From: Thermococcus gammatolerans EJ3
Lineage (GTDB): Archaea; Methanobacteriota_B; Thermococci; Thermococcales; Thermococcaceae
DNA length: 64,000 nt
Assembly (NCBI RefSeq): GCF_000022365.1
Contig: NC_012804.1
Span: 1,981,439-2,045,438, forward strand
Reading direction: 5' to 3'
Positions 42,399-51,089 of this stretch are shown here, piece after piece. The stretch's first letter is position 1. Each line of letters begins with the position of its first letter. The notes below the pieces were generated by a model, which was given only the letters and a program-made list of their open reading frames with translations, did no database searches and was not told the DNA's origin. Made by a program: the position numbers and the translations under genes.

Positions 42399-42429
42399 GG
42401 TTCTGGATTTGATAAAAAGAATTAAAAAG

Positions 42430-43032
42430 TTAAGCCTGCTGCTCTGCGAGCAGGCTCATGTCGACATCAACCGAATCCGCCAGGCAGTCATTTCCGGCAG
42501 AAGGCGAGAGCTCTAGGGTCATGTTAACGGTCAAGACTCCGTTCTGAGGCAGTTTTCCGGTGAAGATCTCTATCGGCGTGCCGTTGATCTCCGCGAGGGT
42601 TTTGCCAGCGGCGGAATCAACGCTCCATTCCTTGCTCCCATCAGAGACGACGAAGCTTTTAACGATCAGGTGTTTGCTGAGCTCCCCAACGTCCGGAGTG
42701 CTGTCCACGAGGCTTTCGGCCTTTGATAGCTTTCCGTCTTCTCTGTCGGTGACGTTGAATGTCAGTACGATCCTTGAGAGGGGGTAATCACCGCGGTTTT
42801 TAATGGCAAAGGTGACCGTCCTGCTCTCACCGGGCGCGAGGTTGCCGAAGGAGAACAGTTTATAGTCATCGTAGAACCTTTTGCCGTCCTTGCTTATGCC
42901 AATGTCGAAGTCGCCTGTGGAGATCTCGTTTCCGCTGGACTTCGCAACGTCGCTGAAGTAGGAAACGCCCAGGTGCATCCCGGCCAGGAACACCAACAGG
43001 GCCGCAACTCCAACTATTATGTAGCGTTTCAT
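42430..43032 (-). CDS. Camelysin/TasA-like secreted protein
   Basis: 200 residues from ATG 43032 (MKRYIIVGVAALLVFLAGMHLG). After the signal helix comes SYFSDVAKSSGNEISTGDFDIGIS, the pattern shared by TasA/camelysin-like proteins (a short strand ending FSD, then the N-G/S-ISTGxxD motif), then FGNLAPGESRTVTFAIKNRGDYP. In bacteria such proteins are fibre-forming or metalloprotease-like and are matured by SipW-type peptidases. A signal peptidase I gene lies at 31326. The gene ends where the sRNA promoters begin. The role in Thermococcus is unknown. Confidence 0.8.
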   Translation of the reverse strand: MKRYIIVGVAALLVFLAGMHLGVSYFSDVAKSSGNEISTGDFDIGISKDGKRFYDDYKLFSFGNLAPGESRTVTFAIKNRGDYPLSRIVLTFNVTDREDGKLSKAESLVDSTPDVGELSKHLIVKSFVVSDGSKEWSVDSAAGKTLAEINGTPIEIFTGKLPQNGVLTVNMTLELSPSAGNDCLADSVDVDMSLLAEQQA

Positions 43033-43171
43033 TGAAACCACCTAATGTAGTTCTCATGGGCCGATACGAGGATTGGTTTATAAAGCTTTTGATTTTTAAT
43101 AGTAATACCTCAAGCAAGTCACCTCAAAACCTTAAGTTTTTAATAGGGATCAGGAAATAAACCCGGGAGCC

Positions 43172-43297
43172 ATGACTGAAACCCTGAAGACGAGACTGAT
43201 AAAAAACGCGGGCTGGCTGTTTGGGGCGGAGACGGAGGGGCTTTCATGGGTGAAGTCAATACCGCGCTTCAAAAAATTGCTCGGGGGGCGGGGATAA
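43172..43297 (+). pseudogene. N-terminal remnant of a second polysaccharide flippase
   Basis: A 41-residue frame starting MTETLKTRLIKNAGWLFGAE, which is the typical beginning of an oligosaccharide flippase (LIKNAGWLFGAE...). After about 20 residues the match ends and the frame runs on in the wrong phase over the start of the intact flippase at 43246, with which it overlaps. This looks like a recombination joint: an older flippase was replaced by the present one. The GGAGGGG in this segment now serves as its ribosome site. Confidence 0.65.
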
Positions 43298-44790
43298 CAA
43301 TCACCGGTACTGCACTCTCGCTGGTTATGGGATTTGTTTCCAGGGCATTGATAGCGAGAGGAGTTAGTCTTTCAGACTACGGGCTCTTCAATCTAACGAT
43401 CACAATCCTCACACTTACCCTCACCGTTGCCGCATTGGGGATCCCGAACGCAATGCCAAGACAGATCCCTTATTACCTCACCAAAAAGAGGGAGAAATTC
43501 CACGATCTTATCTCCACGGCTATGTCTATCGTCCTGATGAGCGGTCTTCTAACTGCAGGAATCCTGTTCATCTTTTCTGGGGTTATTTCAAAAGTATTTA
43601 CTGACCCTGGGGTCTCGTGGACTTTAAAGATAATCGCCGCATCTGCCCCATTCACGCTCCTCACGTCTTACCTCATCAGCTCCACTCTAGGGCTTGGAAG
43701 AGTGAGGGAGAGATTCTACTACCAGCAGATCCTCAGACCGGGCTTATGGCTCGTTGGAGTCAGCATTCTGTACCTCGTCGGGTTTACACTAACTTCCCTG
43801 CTGTACCTGTGGGTTGTTTCAAGCGTGATCACGTTTTTTATCCTGTTTATCGACGTTAGGAGACTGGGGATAATCAAAATACAGCCCTCCATTAATCCGG
43901 AGGTTGCCAAGGAACTCATCCTCTTCTCAATTCCCCTCATGCTTTCGGGGATCCTGTGGACGTTCATGACGAAGATGGACACCCTGATGGTCGGGCATTA
44001 CCTTCCCTCGAGTGAAGTCGGCCTATATAATGCAGCGGTACCCCTTGCAAATCTGTTATCCTTGGGATTAGCTGCCATAGAAACCCTCTACGTCCCTATG
44101 GCGACTCCCCTCTTCGCAAGGGGTAGCATGGAAGAACTCACGAGGCTTTACCAAGTCGTCACGAAGTGGATCCTGCTCGGCACTCTGCCGTTTTTTGCAG
44201 TTCTCTTCGTCTTTCCGGAGACGAGTTTATGGTTGGTGTTCGGCTCAAAATATTTAACCGCCTCCCTAACTCTCCAGATCCTCGCCATAGGGTTCATGTT
44301 TCACTCGGCACTCGGCCCTAACGGTCTAACGCTCACAGTGATAGGGAACACCGGCTTTTTAACTGTTTCAAATGTCCTCGCGGTGATAAGTGATTTTCTC
44401 CTCAACATACTCTTGATACCAAGGTGGGGAATAGAAGGGGCGGCGGTTGCCACCGCGACGGCGTATCTGGTTGCAAATATAGCTAAATCATGTAAACTTT
44501 ACAGTGAAACAGGCATTCACCCGTTCAGTAGAGCATATACGAAGAGCCTCATACTCGGAGCTGGGTTGATAGCCCTTCTCAAGGTCCTGGTGGTCATGCT
44601 AAAAATGGACAATGTTTGGGGTATGGTAGTCCTTCTGGGGATTTCAGCAGGACTTTATGCCATCTTGCTGTTGGTGTTCAGGGTAATTGAAAAGGAAGAC
44701 ATCGATCTCATACTTGCAGTTGAGAGGAAGTTTGGGGTAAATCTAAAGTTGATACGCTTGATATTAGAAAGACTTGGCTATTCCAACTAG
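43246..44790 (+). CDS. Polysaccharide (Wzx-type) flippase
   Basis: 514 residues with twelve to fourteen helices. The start MGEVNTALQKIARGAGITITGTALSLVMGF and the repeated pattern of long helices with few charges, along with FSIPLMLSGILWTFMTKMDTLMVGHYLP, mark the MOP-family oligosaccharide flippases, which move lipid-linked oligosaccharides outward. It is the only intact flippase in the locus and the first gene of the glycan region. The ATG follows CGGAGGGG. It faces the leftward glycan block, ending 22 bases before 44813. Confidence 0.88.
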   Translation: MGEVNTALQKIARGAGITITGTALSLVMGFVSRALIARGVSLSDYGLFNLTITILTLTLTVAALGIPNAMPRQIPYYLTKKREKFHDLISTAMSIVLMSGLLTAGILFIFSGVISKVFTDPGVSWTLKIIAASAPFTLLTSYLISSTLGLGRVRERFYYQQILRPGLWLVGVSILYLVGFTLTSLLYLWVVSSVITFFILFIDVRRLGIIKIQPSINPEVAKELILFSIPLMLSGILWTFMTKMDTLMVGHYLPSSEVGLYNAAVPLANLLSLGLAAIETLYVPMATPLFARGSMEELTRLYQVVTKWILLGTLPFFAVLFVFPETSLWLVFGSKYLTASLTLQILAIGFMFHSALGPNGLTLTVIGNTGFLTVSNVLAVISDFLLNILLIPRWGIEGAAVATATAYLVANIAKSCKLYSETGIHPFSRAYTKSLILGAGLIALLKVLVVMLKMDNVWGMVVLLGISAGLYAILLLVFRVIEKEDIDLILAVERKFGVNLKLIRLILERLGYSN

Positions 44791-44812
44791 CTATTCGTTA
44801 TGCTGACACTAT

Positions 44813-45772
44813 TTATTTGTTGATAAACTTGGTAGCTGTGAAATATTTAAGGCTATATTGATATATTGCAAAATTTTTGAAATAAGAACCAGAAAGAAGT
44901 ATTACTGGTTTCTTTAATATAGAACCTAGTATGCCTACATGTAACCTATCTGTGATTACAAGTGATGCATTTGAAATAAGATCAACAAAATGTGAAAAAG
45001 TTTCATTAACTGAGACATCCGAAACAACAGTTGGATATCCTATCTCACTAAACATTCTAGAAAGTTCCCTTGCTAAATCCTCCCGAGTATTAGTTAATTG
45101 TTCTTTATCAGTTCTGAATGCTAATAATATATGTTCTCTATTGAGAGGACCACCAAAGTCTTGAGCTGTTAAGTAAAACGCAGTGTCATCACTATGTGCC
45201 ACGTGAACGAACTCAGGAAGATTAAATCTACGGAGATGTTTGTAACTAAACATTTCTCTCGCGAAAAGATAAACCTTTGTCTGTGATTTAAAGAAAATGT
45301 CGGGGGGGTAAGTTCTGTAAAAATAGTAGGTTTGAGGAGCAACTACTATTGGAACTCTCTGAGTTCTAATTAAATGCTTAACAATTCGAATGGATCTAAA
45401 CCAAATATCATTAAAATTCGCACCTCCATGAATAATTATTAACTCAATATCTTTTGGAACACGGATAGGCTCAAAGGGTAGATAATATTTTTTGTATCCC
45501 CTTGGAAATATTAGTGATCTCGAATATATCCTTATAGGAAAATCCGCTGGAGACACTTCCAAATAACGAATAGATAAATCTTCAAGGAGCTTTCTCATAC
45601 CCATATATATAAGTTTATCTCCATTGTTTCCACCTGGCTGAATCAATAAGGCTTTTGAGCCCTCATACTCCCTTAGGAATTCCCTAAACTCACTTCCAAA
45701 AGTTCTAAGCGGCATATTTTCCATGTCTATGATGGAGAGAGCAACCTTATACAAGAAATTTGATAAGTTCAT
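44813..45772 (-). CDS. Polysaccharide pyruvyltransferase family protein
   Basis: 319 residues. IIIHGGANFNDIWFRSIRIV, IVVAPQTYYFYR, AHSDDTAFYL and TDRLHVGILGSILKKPVILL are the core motifs of the pyruvyltransferase family, which put pyruvate ketals on sugars. The region is strongly AT-rich. It is the last gene of a leftward operon (51036 to 44813). A variant may use a different donor. It sits where pyruvylated sugars of a surface glycan would be finished. Confidence 0.8.
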   Translation of the reverse strand: MNLSNFLYKVALSIIDMENMPLRTFGSEFREFLREYEGSKALLIQPGGNNGDKLIYMGMRKLLEDLSIRYLEVSPADFPIRIYSRSLIFPRGYKKYYLPFEPIRVPKDIELIIIHGGANFNDIWFRSIRIVKHLIRTQRVPIVVAPQTYYFYRTYPPDIFFKSQTKVYLFAREMFSYKHLRRFNLPEFVHVAHSDDTAFYLTAQDFGGPLNREHILLAFRTDKEQLTNTREDLARELSRMFSEIGYPTVVSDVSVNETFSHFVDLISNASLVITDRLHVGILGSILKKPVILLSGSYFKNFAIYQYSLKYFTATKFINK

Positions 45773-45784
45773 TTAAACGCCCCC

Positions 45785-46750
45785 TTAGAGTTGTAATTGG
45801 ATAATATCACCCTTCTTGATTCTTCCAAAGTTCTCAAAGGTGAATTTCATGGCCTTTAATATTACTTTTACGTTCTTGATCCTATCTCTGAGCTCTCCAT
45901 GGAGTATCCCACCCAAAACCTGCTCCAGGATTTCCCCGATGTTCCACCATAGGAAAACTAAGATATTCAGTCTTGTATCGCCAAAGTGTTTGTACAGCAT
46001 ATAGAGGTTAACAACCCTCCTATGGGCCTCCAGATTAAACCCTAAAAGCCTCCCCGAAGGAGACTGATTATGGATGAGTTTTGCATCAGGCAAAAGCCAA
46101 AGGGAACCTTCCCCATATTTTTTGTAAACTCGGAAGGAGAAGTCAACATCCTCAGAATAGCTGTATTTCAGCAATCTCCAGTCAAAATCCATGCTCTCAA
46201 GAACCTCCCGGCGATAGGCCATGTTACAACCTGAAAGCCACTGGGCAGGAGCACTCTTGAACATAGAAGGTTCAGGATAAGTCGGAACAAACGATCTCTG
46301 TACCGCTGGCACTTCAGTTTTATGGGGTCGCAGGAATACCATGTTCATTAGCTGATAGATCTTTGAAAGTTTAGTTTGATTGATTATTAAGCCAGTGACT
46401 CCCTTCACGTGGGAATTATCACTAAAGAACTTAACTATCCTCTCCAGATAATCGGGGCTGAGAATAACATCATCATCCAAGAAGACAACTGTTCTGCCCT
46501 TAACTAATTTCTTTGCTTTGTTTCTTGATCTTGCGAGAGATCGAAACTTGGAGGGGCTCCGGATATACTTTACAGGATAACAAAATCTCTGAGCTTTTAT
46601 TATCCTGCGAAGTTCATCTGTGGGAGATTCATCAAAAATTATGACTTCATCTGGAGGGAGAGTCTGGTTATTTAAGGACTCCAAAGTTTTAATTATATCT
46701 TCATATCTTTTATACGTGGGTATCACCACGGACACTTCCTTAGAAGACAT
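45785..46750 (-). CDS. Family 2 glycosyltransferase
   Basis: 321 residues. The GT-A core is clear: SVVIPTYKRYEDIIKTLESL at the start, VVFLDDDVILSPDYLERI with the metal-binding DDD, and WLSGCNMAYRREVLESM, then YSEDVDFSFRVYKKYG. This is an inverting transferase acting on nucleotide sugars; acceptor and donor are unknown. Its start overlaps the end of the next GT gene (46740-46750). The C-terminal part (LWWNIGEILEQVLGGI) is hydrophobic and may touch the membrane. Confidence 0.88.
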   Translation of the reverse strand: MSSKEVSVVIPTYKRYEDIIKTLESLNNQTLPPDEVIIFDESPTDELRRIIKAQRFCYPVKYIRSPSKFRSLARSRNKAKKLVKGRTVVFLDDDVILSPDYLERIVKFFSDNSHVKGVTGLIINQTKLSKIYQLMNMVFLRPHKTEVPAVQRSFVPTYPEPSMFKSAPAQWLSGCNMAYRREVLESMDFDWRLLKYSYSEDVDFSFRVYKKYGEGSLWLLPDAKLIHNQSPSGRLLGFNLEAHRRVVNLYMLYKHFGDTRLNILVFLWWNIGEILEQVLGGILHGELRDRIKNVKVILKAMKFTFENFGRIKKGDIIQLQL

Positions 46751-47900
46751 ATTCTCTGTACACCCCTAAAATTTTCTTAGATATGTTCTCCCACATAAAC
46801 TGCTCCGCATACTTCCTTATCTTTTCTCTGTCCCACTCCTTATCGAGGGTTATTAAAATTTTTTCTGCTAAGCACTCTGGATCTTTTGGTGGGCAGAGCA
46901 AGCCATAGTCATCCGATATTATTATCTCTGGTACTCCTCCAACAGTAGTGCCAATGAATGGCAAACCAACCCCAAGGGCTTCAAACATTACTGTGGGATT
47001 ACCCTCACTAAGGCTTGGCAATACAAATAAATCAGCGGCATTCATCCAGAGGGGTATTTCGTTGTGGGGTCTGGTCCCAGCAAGAACTACATAATCTTGA
47101 ACATTTAACTCGTGAATTAGGCTCTCTATTTTCGGCTTCAGCTTACCATCACCAACTAACACAAGAAGTACATCATTCCGCTTTTGCAAGACCTTTGAAA
47201 AGGCTTTTATTAAGAATTCATGCCCCTTGACAGGAGAGTACATCTGAGCCACATTTAAGATAATCTTCTTGCCTTTCGGTAAGCCAAGGATCTCACGGGC
47301 AGCGTTCTTGGACATAAGTCTAAAGTTTTCTCCATTAAATCCATTGGGGATGTAAAAAACAGGAGTTTTTCCATTGGCAGCCTGAGAAATTAGCCCAATA
47401 TCTCCCTTTCTAACTCGGATTATTGCATCAGCTTTCTGCCATACATTGAATATAAAGCTATCTCTTTTTTCGAGGTATTTTCTCAAAGTTTGAGAAGTAT
47501 GTTCAGTAATAACCACAGGAACACCAAACTTCTCTTTCAACTTAACGGCAACAGCTCCAGAAGGCCAAGAATAATGAGCATGAATCACATCAAACTCCAA
47601 ACCCTCTTTCTCAATGACCCTTAATATCGACTTTACCTCAGACTTTATCCATAAGTATCTCAAAAAGCCCTTAGGTGGAAAATTAACATAAGTTGGGAAG
47701 TATACTTTTACATTATCCCCAATACTATAATCTTTAAAGTTCACATTACTTCTCAATCGTCTCCACACGGAGACCGGAGAAATCACGTAAATTTCATCTA
47801 GATACTTTGAGAGGGCTTTAACTTGCTCCTTTACAAATATGTTCCCAATATATCTATTAGTCTCGTCTGGGAATGTTGGAACTAACACCAGCAATTTCAT
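46740..47900 (-). CDS. Family 4 glycosyltransferase
   Basis: 386 residues, GT-B fold. MKLLVLVPTFPDETNRYIGN at the start, then AHYSWPSGAVAVKLKEKFG, VITEHTSQT, the IPNGFNGENFR junction, YSPVKGHEFLIKAF, and the donor site FVLPSLSEGNPTVMFEALGVG with the catalytic E-x7-E. The DNA is AT-rich. It overlaps the asparagine-synthase-like gene by four bases. The linkage made is not predictable. Confidence 0.9.
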   Translation of the reverse strand: MKLLVLVPTFPDETNRYIGNIFVKEQVKALSKYLDEIYVISPVSVWRRLRSNVNFKDYSIGDNVKVYFPTYVNFPPKGFLRYLWIKSEVKSILRVIEKEGLEFDVIHAHYSWPSGAVAVKLKEKFGVPVVITEHTSQTLRKYLEKRDSFIFNVWQKADAIIRVRKGDIGLISQAANGKTPVFYIPNGFNGENFRLMSKNAAREILGLPKGKKIILNVAQMYSPVKGHEFLIKAFSKVLQKRNDVLLVLVGDGKLKPKIESLIHELNVQDYVVLAGTRPHNEIPLWMNAADLFVLPSLSEGNPTVMFEALGVGLPFIGTTVGGVPEIIISDDYGLLCPPKDPECLAEKILITLDKEWDREKIRKYAEQFMWENISKKILGVYREYVF

Positions 47901-49483
47901 AGTTTATCCCTCTCATTAATTCTTGCCTTGTAGAGACACCATCTTGCAAGTAAACCCAAGGCATTTGACACATTACAGTGCTCCCCGAGTTCTTGAGCTA
48001 ATGGCTCGACAATCAAACAGTAATTGTTTATGTCTTTCCATCTCCTTCTTGCTATGAAATCTTGTATTTTATATGGAAGGTATTTCTTTGCGAAGTACCT
48101 AATTTTAGATATGTAGGGTTTATATTCTCCATGTGTTATAAAATCAACACCCAATGGTCTGAATATATCACTTAACAATATGTCATCATACAGAATCTTG
48201 TTAGTTTTATATTTTAAAGGAACTCGTCTAAAAAATTCAACCAATTCTCTGTCCCATAAAGGAATTGCATGCTTGTATCCGAAAAATTCATACACACGAT
48301 TTGAATTCACGATATACTTTGATTGCCTCTCTTTCATATTCCAATTGTCATCTAAAGAATATGGTAGTATCTTTTTGCCTTTAAACATGTTGGTGTACTT
48401 CTGTAGCTTTTTTACAATGACATCATTTTGATCAAGATATGAATTGTGTTCATAATGTTTAACAAAGATTATATCAACAACATCCTTCACTGTTTTGGGA
48501 ATTGGCAGTTTTCTTAAATGGCTTCCTCCAAGGAAATCTCCACTATGCCCGGGTACTATCACTGAATCCCTAGGTATTGCTTTGTTTTCGCTAAGATATT
48601 TAATTGCAAAGAAATCCTGAAGATGAATCGTGGACACAAAATTGAAAGCATATTTAAAAAATTCTTCAAATTCACGACTTCTGAGAACACTTTCATCAAT
48701 TATAGCATTGTTGTACTCCACAAAATGCCATTCACATCCCAATTTCTTAGAAACTTCTTTAGCAACACTAACTTCGGGACTATCTCTTCTTCCATATGTG
48801 TAACATATAACATCAACTCCTCTTTGTTTAAGCGATGTGACAATGAACCTAGAATCATAGCCGCCACTAAGAGGAACAACAACCGATCGGTCTCCCACAA
48901 ACAATAAAAGCCTGTCAATAATATTATTCAAAACTTTCCTCAAGTTACTCTTTAAGGTCTGGTAATCCTCTTGAAAGATGTCCCCTGAGGATACAGTATA
49001 AAGATGATAAAATTGGGACTTGACGTGTCCATCTAAGGTTATATAAACTATCTCACCTGCCTGAACTTGGTACAGACCATCTAAAAGCGTATCTCTCCCC
49101 GTAACATACAAACCCCTTAAAAACTCAATAACCGAATCATATCTCGGAGTTAGTTGCAAGATATCTCTCAAGTAAAATGCATCATCTGACACAACAATCC
49201 CACTTTTATCTGAAACATGGTAAAAAATTGGAAAGGTTCTTGTAATGTCACCTGCTAGAAGAACACCATCTTCAAGTGTAATAATCATTGAGAATACCCC
49301 AAACGCATTTTTCAATAACTCAACAAGTTCAGTATAGTCATTGATGCCCATAATAAGTTCAATTAGATTTTTACCTTCATAAACTTCGTTTCCAAAAATT
49401 AAATACCCCTTAACATAAACACCATTTTTATTATACCATCTAAATCCATAATTATACCTCAAAAAAATTTTAACATCATCCAC
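47897..49483 (-). CDS. Asparagine-synthase-like amidotransferase without N-terminal Cys
   Basis: 528 residues, GTG start with AAGGGGGG upstream. The N-terminal half follows the glutaminase fold of AsnB (VFSMIITLEDGVLLAGDITR, YTELVELLKNAFG) but begins MDDVKIF instead of Met-Cys, so the glutamine-hydrolysing nucleophile is missing. The synthetase half has VVVPLSGGYDSRFIVTSLK and the later VPGHSGDFLGGSHL. In glycan loci such proteins amidate uronic acids; the nearby uronate genes make this a reasonable idea. Ammonia may come from elsewhere. Confidence 0.8.
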   Translation of the reverse strand: MDDVKIFLRYNYGFRWYNKNGVYVKGYLIFGNEVYEGKNLIELIMGINDYTELVELLKNAFGVFSMIITLEDGVLLAGDITRTFPIFYHVSDKSGIVVSDDAFYLRDILQLTPRYDSVIEFLRGLYVTGRDTLLDGLYQVQAGEIVYITLDGHVKSQFYHLYTVSSGDIFQEDYQTLKSNLRKVLNNIIDRLLLFVGDRSVVVPLSGGYDSRFIVTSLKQRGVDVICYTYGRRDSPEVSVAKEVSKKLGCEWHFVEYNNAIIDESVLRSREFEEFFKYAFNFVSTIHLQDFFAIKYLSENKAIPRDSVIVPGHSGDFLGGSHLRKLPIPKTVKDVVDIIFVKHYEHNSYLDQNDVIVKKLQKYTNMFKGKKILPYSLDDNWNMKERQSKYIVNSNRVYEFFGYKHAIPLWDRELVEFFRRVPLKYKTNKILYDDILLSDIFRPLGVDFITHGEYKPYISKIRYFAKKYLPYKIQDFIARRRWKDINNYCLIVEPLAQELGEHCNVSNALGLLARWCLYKARINERDKL

Positions 49484-49910
49484 TGTTTATCCCCCCTTGG
49501 TAGGTAACAATCTTCCCAACGCAACAGTCTCTTTTAAGGTTTGATACAAACGTTTTAAGTTTTTTCTCGTATTGATACTGCCAGAGATATACAGCAAGGC
49601 AAGTTAAATTGTCACCGAGGCGTTTTCTGAAGAACTCAACGGGCAGGTGGAAGAACCTCGGGTAGTAAACTCTAACGTTGTCGTGCTCATAATCACGGAG
49701 GTTCCTGTTAGAGCCATAAGGTTGGGGGGAGATTACATAGATCTCATTAAAATACCTGGCAAGATATCTGACCTGCTTCTTAACAAAAATCCCGCCGTAG
49801 TGCCGGTTGTCCTCATCGGGATACGAATTTGTCAGGATTAGGAGATTTTTATCCTCGAAGCCTTCTCGGAACTCATCGTTTTTGTTATTTGTATCCTCAA
49901 GATCACTCAC
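49476..49910 (-). pseudogene. Truncated family 4 glycosyltransferase (N-terminal part)
   Basis: 144 residues only, against about 380 for the family. NLLILTNSYPDEDNRHYGG and FVKKQVRYLARYFNEIYVISPQPYG match the N-terminal domain of the neighbour at 46740-47900 (VPTFPDETNRYIGN, VKEQVKALSKYLDEIYVISP). The frame ends KRDCCVGKIVTYQGGINSG with no donor domain. The asparagine-synthase-like gene starts eight bases inside its end (49476-49483), so it was probably truncated when that gene arrived. Confidence 0.75.
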
Positions 49911-51036
49911 AATAGACCCTCCTCAATGTGCTTCTGTTCCTATCCCAATTCCACTTATCCCTAAGACGTGATGGTGGCTTTACTTTTATTATTTTCTCCA
50001 AAGCATTCGCCATATCTTCCGTTGAGAGATTAGATGAAACCCCACACCGGTACAAAACTACGAAATCCTCCATCAAGGTGTCCCGATTCACTATCACAGG
50101 AATCCCCATCACAATGCTCTCAAACATCTTGACCGCGAGCGCCCGCTTGATGTTATCCGTAGGAGGGTACATTGAATAGACAGCATCGCAGAGGGTGTAA
50201 TACTTGAAGACATTATGATAGGGAACCTCATCGATGAACTCAACATCAACGTTGGGATACCTCTCAGTTAGAAGGTTAGCAATCTTACCCTTGGAAGCCC
50301 CCGAGCCAACAAAGAGCAATTTCAATCTTCTGTCCCTCCGAGCAACCTCAAAGAGCGGAATAAAGCTTGAAACACTTCGTATTGTCCCAATGTATCCCAC
50401 TGTAAACTTTTCTCCACGTTCCCGTTTAATCAGAGGAAAGAATTCAAGCTCAGGAGTGTTCCAGACCACATAAACTTTGTCAGGCACAACTCCCCTGTTT
50501 ACAAGGAACTCTTTAACACCCTTATGACGTCCCCCTAAGGATCTGGTTACCGTTATCACAGAATCGGCCAGCTTAGCGTGGATGATCTCAAGCGAAAGGA
50601 TTAACCTCTGCAAGAAGTTCAAGGTTTTCTTTTCCCTAAGCAATGAAATCCTAGAATGATACAGATCGTGGATGTCATAAATGAACTTTACTCCAAGAAG
50701 ACGGGACAAAAAGAAGGCCAGCGGTGCGGTATCAAAATCGTTCGCATGTATAGCATAAAGTCCATCCTTATTTTTTACCACGTACAACACGGCTTTTAGA
50801 TAAAACAAGGGAAGCTTAATGAAAAAGTCAAAAAAGGACGCATATTTGGATGCGATCGGGATTCTGCAAACCCTCACCCCCTCCACAATCTCGAAAAGTT
50901 TATGATTTCTCTCCCTGTCCCACGCTACAACTGTCACATCAAAACCCAGCTCGATTAGAGTCTTGGCTTCTTTGTAAACGCGAGGATCAGGCTTAAAAGG
51001 GTTCGTAAGCAACATGAACACTTTTTTCCCATCCAT
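49903..51036 (-). CDS. Family 4 glycosyltransferase
   Basis: 377 residues from ATG 51036, after GGTGATG. FMLLTNPFKPDPRVYKEAKTL, AIHANDFDTAPLAFFLSRLL and YDIHDLYHSR belong to the acceptor domain; VGYIGTIRSVSSFIPLFE and the donor-site region IKRALAVKMFESIVMGIPVIV (E-x7-E) complete the GT-B fold. It is the first gene of the leftward block, and its upstream region (51037-51089) is shared with the divergent ugd gene. Confidence 0.88.
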   Translation of the reverse strand: MDGKKVFMLLTNPFKPDPRVYKEAKTLIELGFDVTVVAWDRERNHKLFEIVEGVRVCRIPIASKYASFFDFFIKLPLFYLKAVLYVVKNKDGLYAIHANDFDTAPLAFFLSRLLGVKFIYDIHDLYHSRISLLREKKTLNFLQRLILSLEIIHAKLADSVITVTRSLGGRHKGVKEFLVNRGVVPDKVYVVWNTPELEFFPLIKRERGEKFTVGYIGTIRSVSSFIPLFEVARRDRRLKLLFVGSGASKGKIANLLTERYPNVDVEFIDEVPYHNVFKYYTLCDAVYSMYPPTDNIKRALAVKMFESIVMGIPVIVNRDTLMEDFVVLYRCGVSSNLSTEDMANALEKIIKVKPPSRLRDKWNWDRNRSTLRRVYCE

Positions 51037-51089
51037 TACCATCACCTTTTTATTGAACGCCCCTCATCTACCGTAATGGAGGGGGTATA

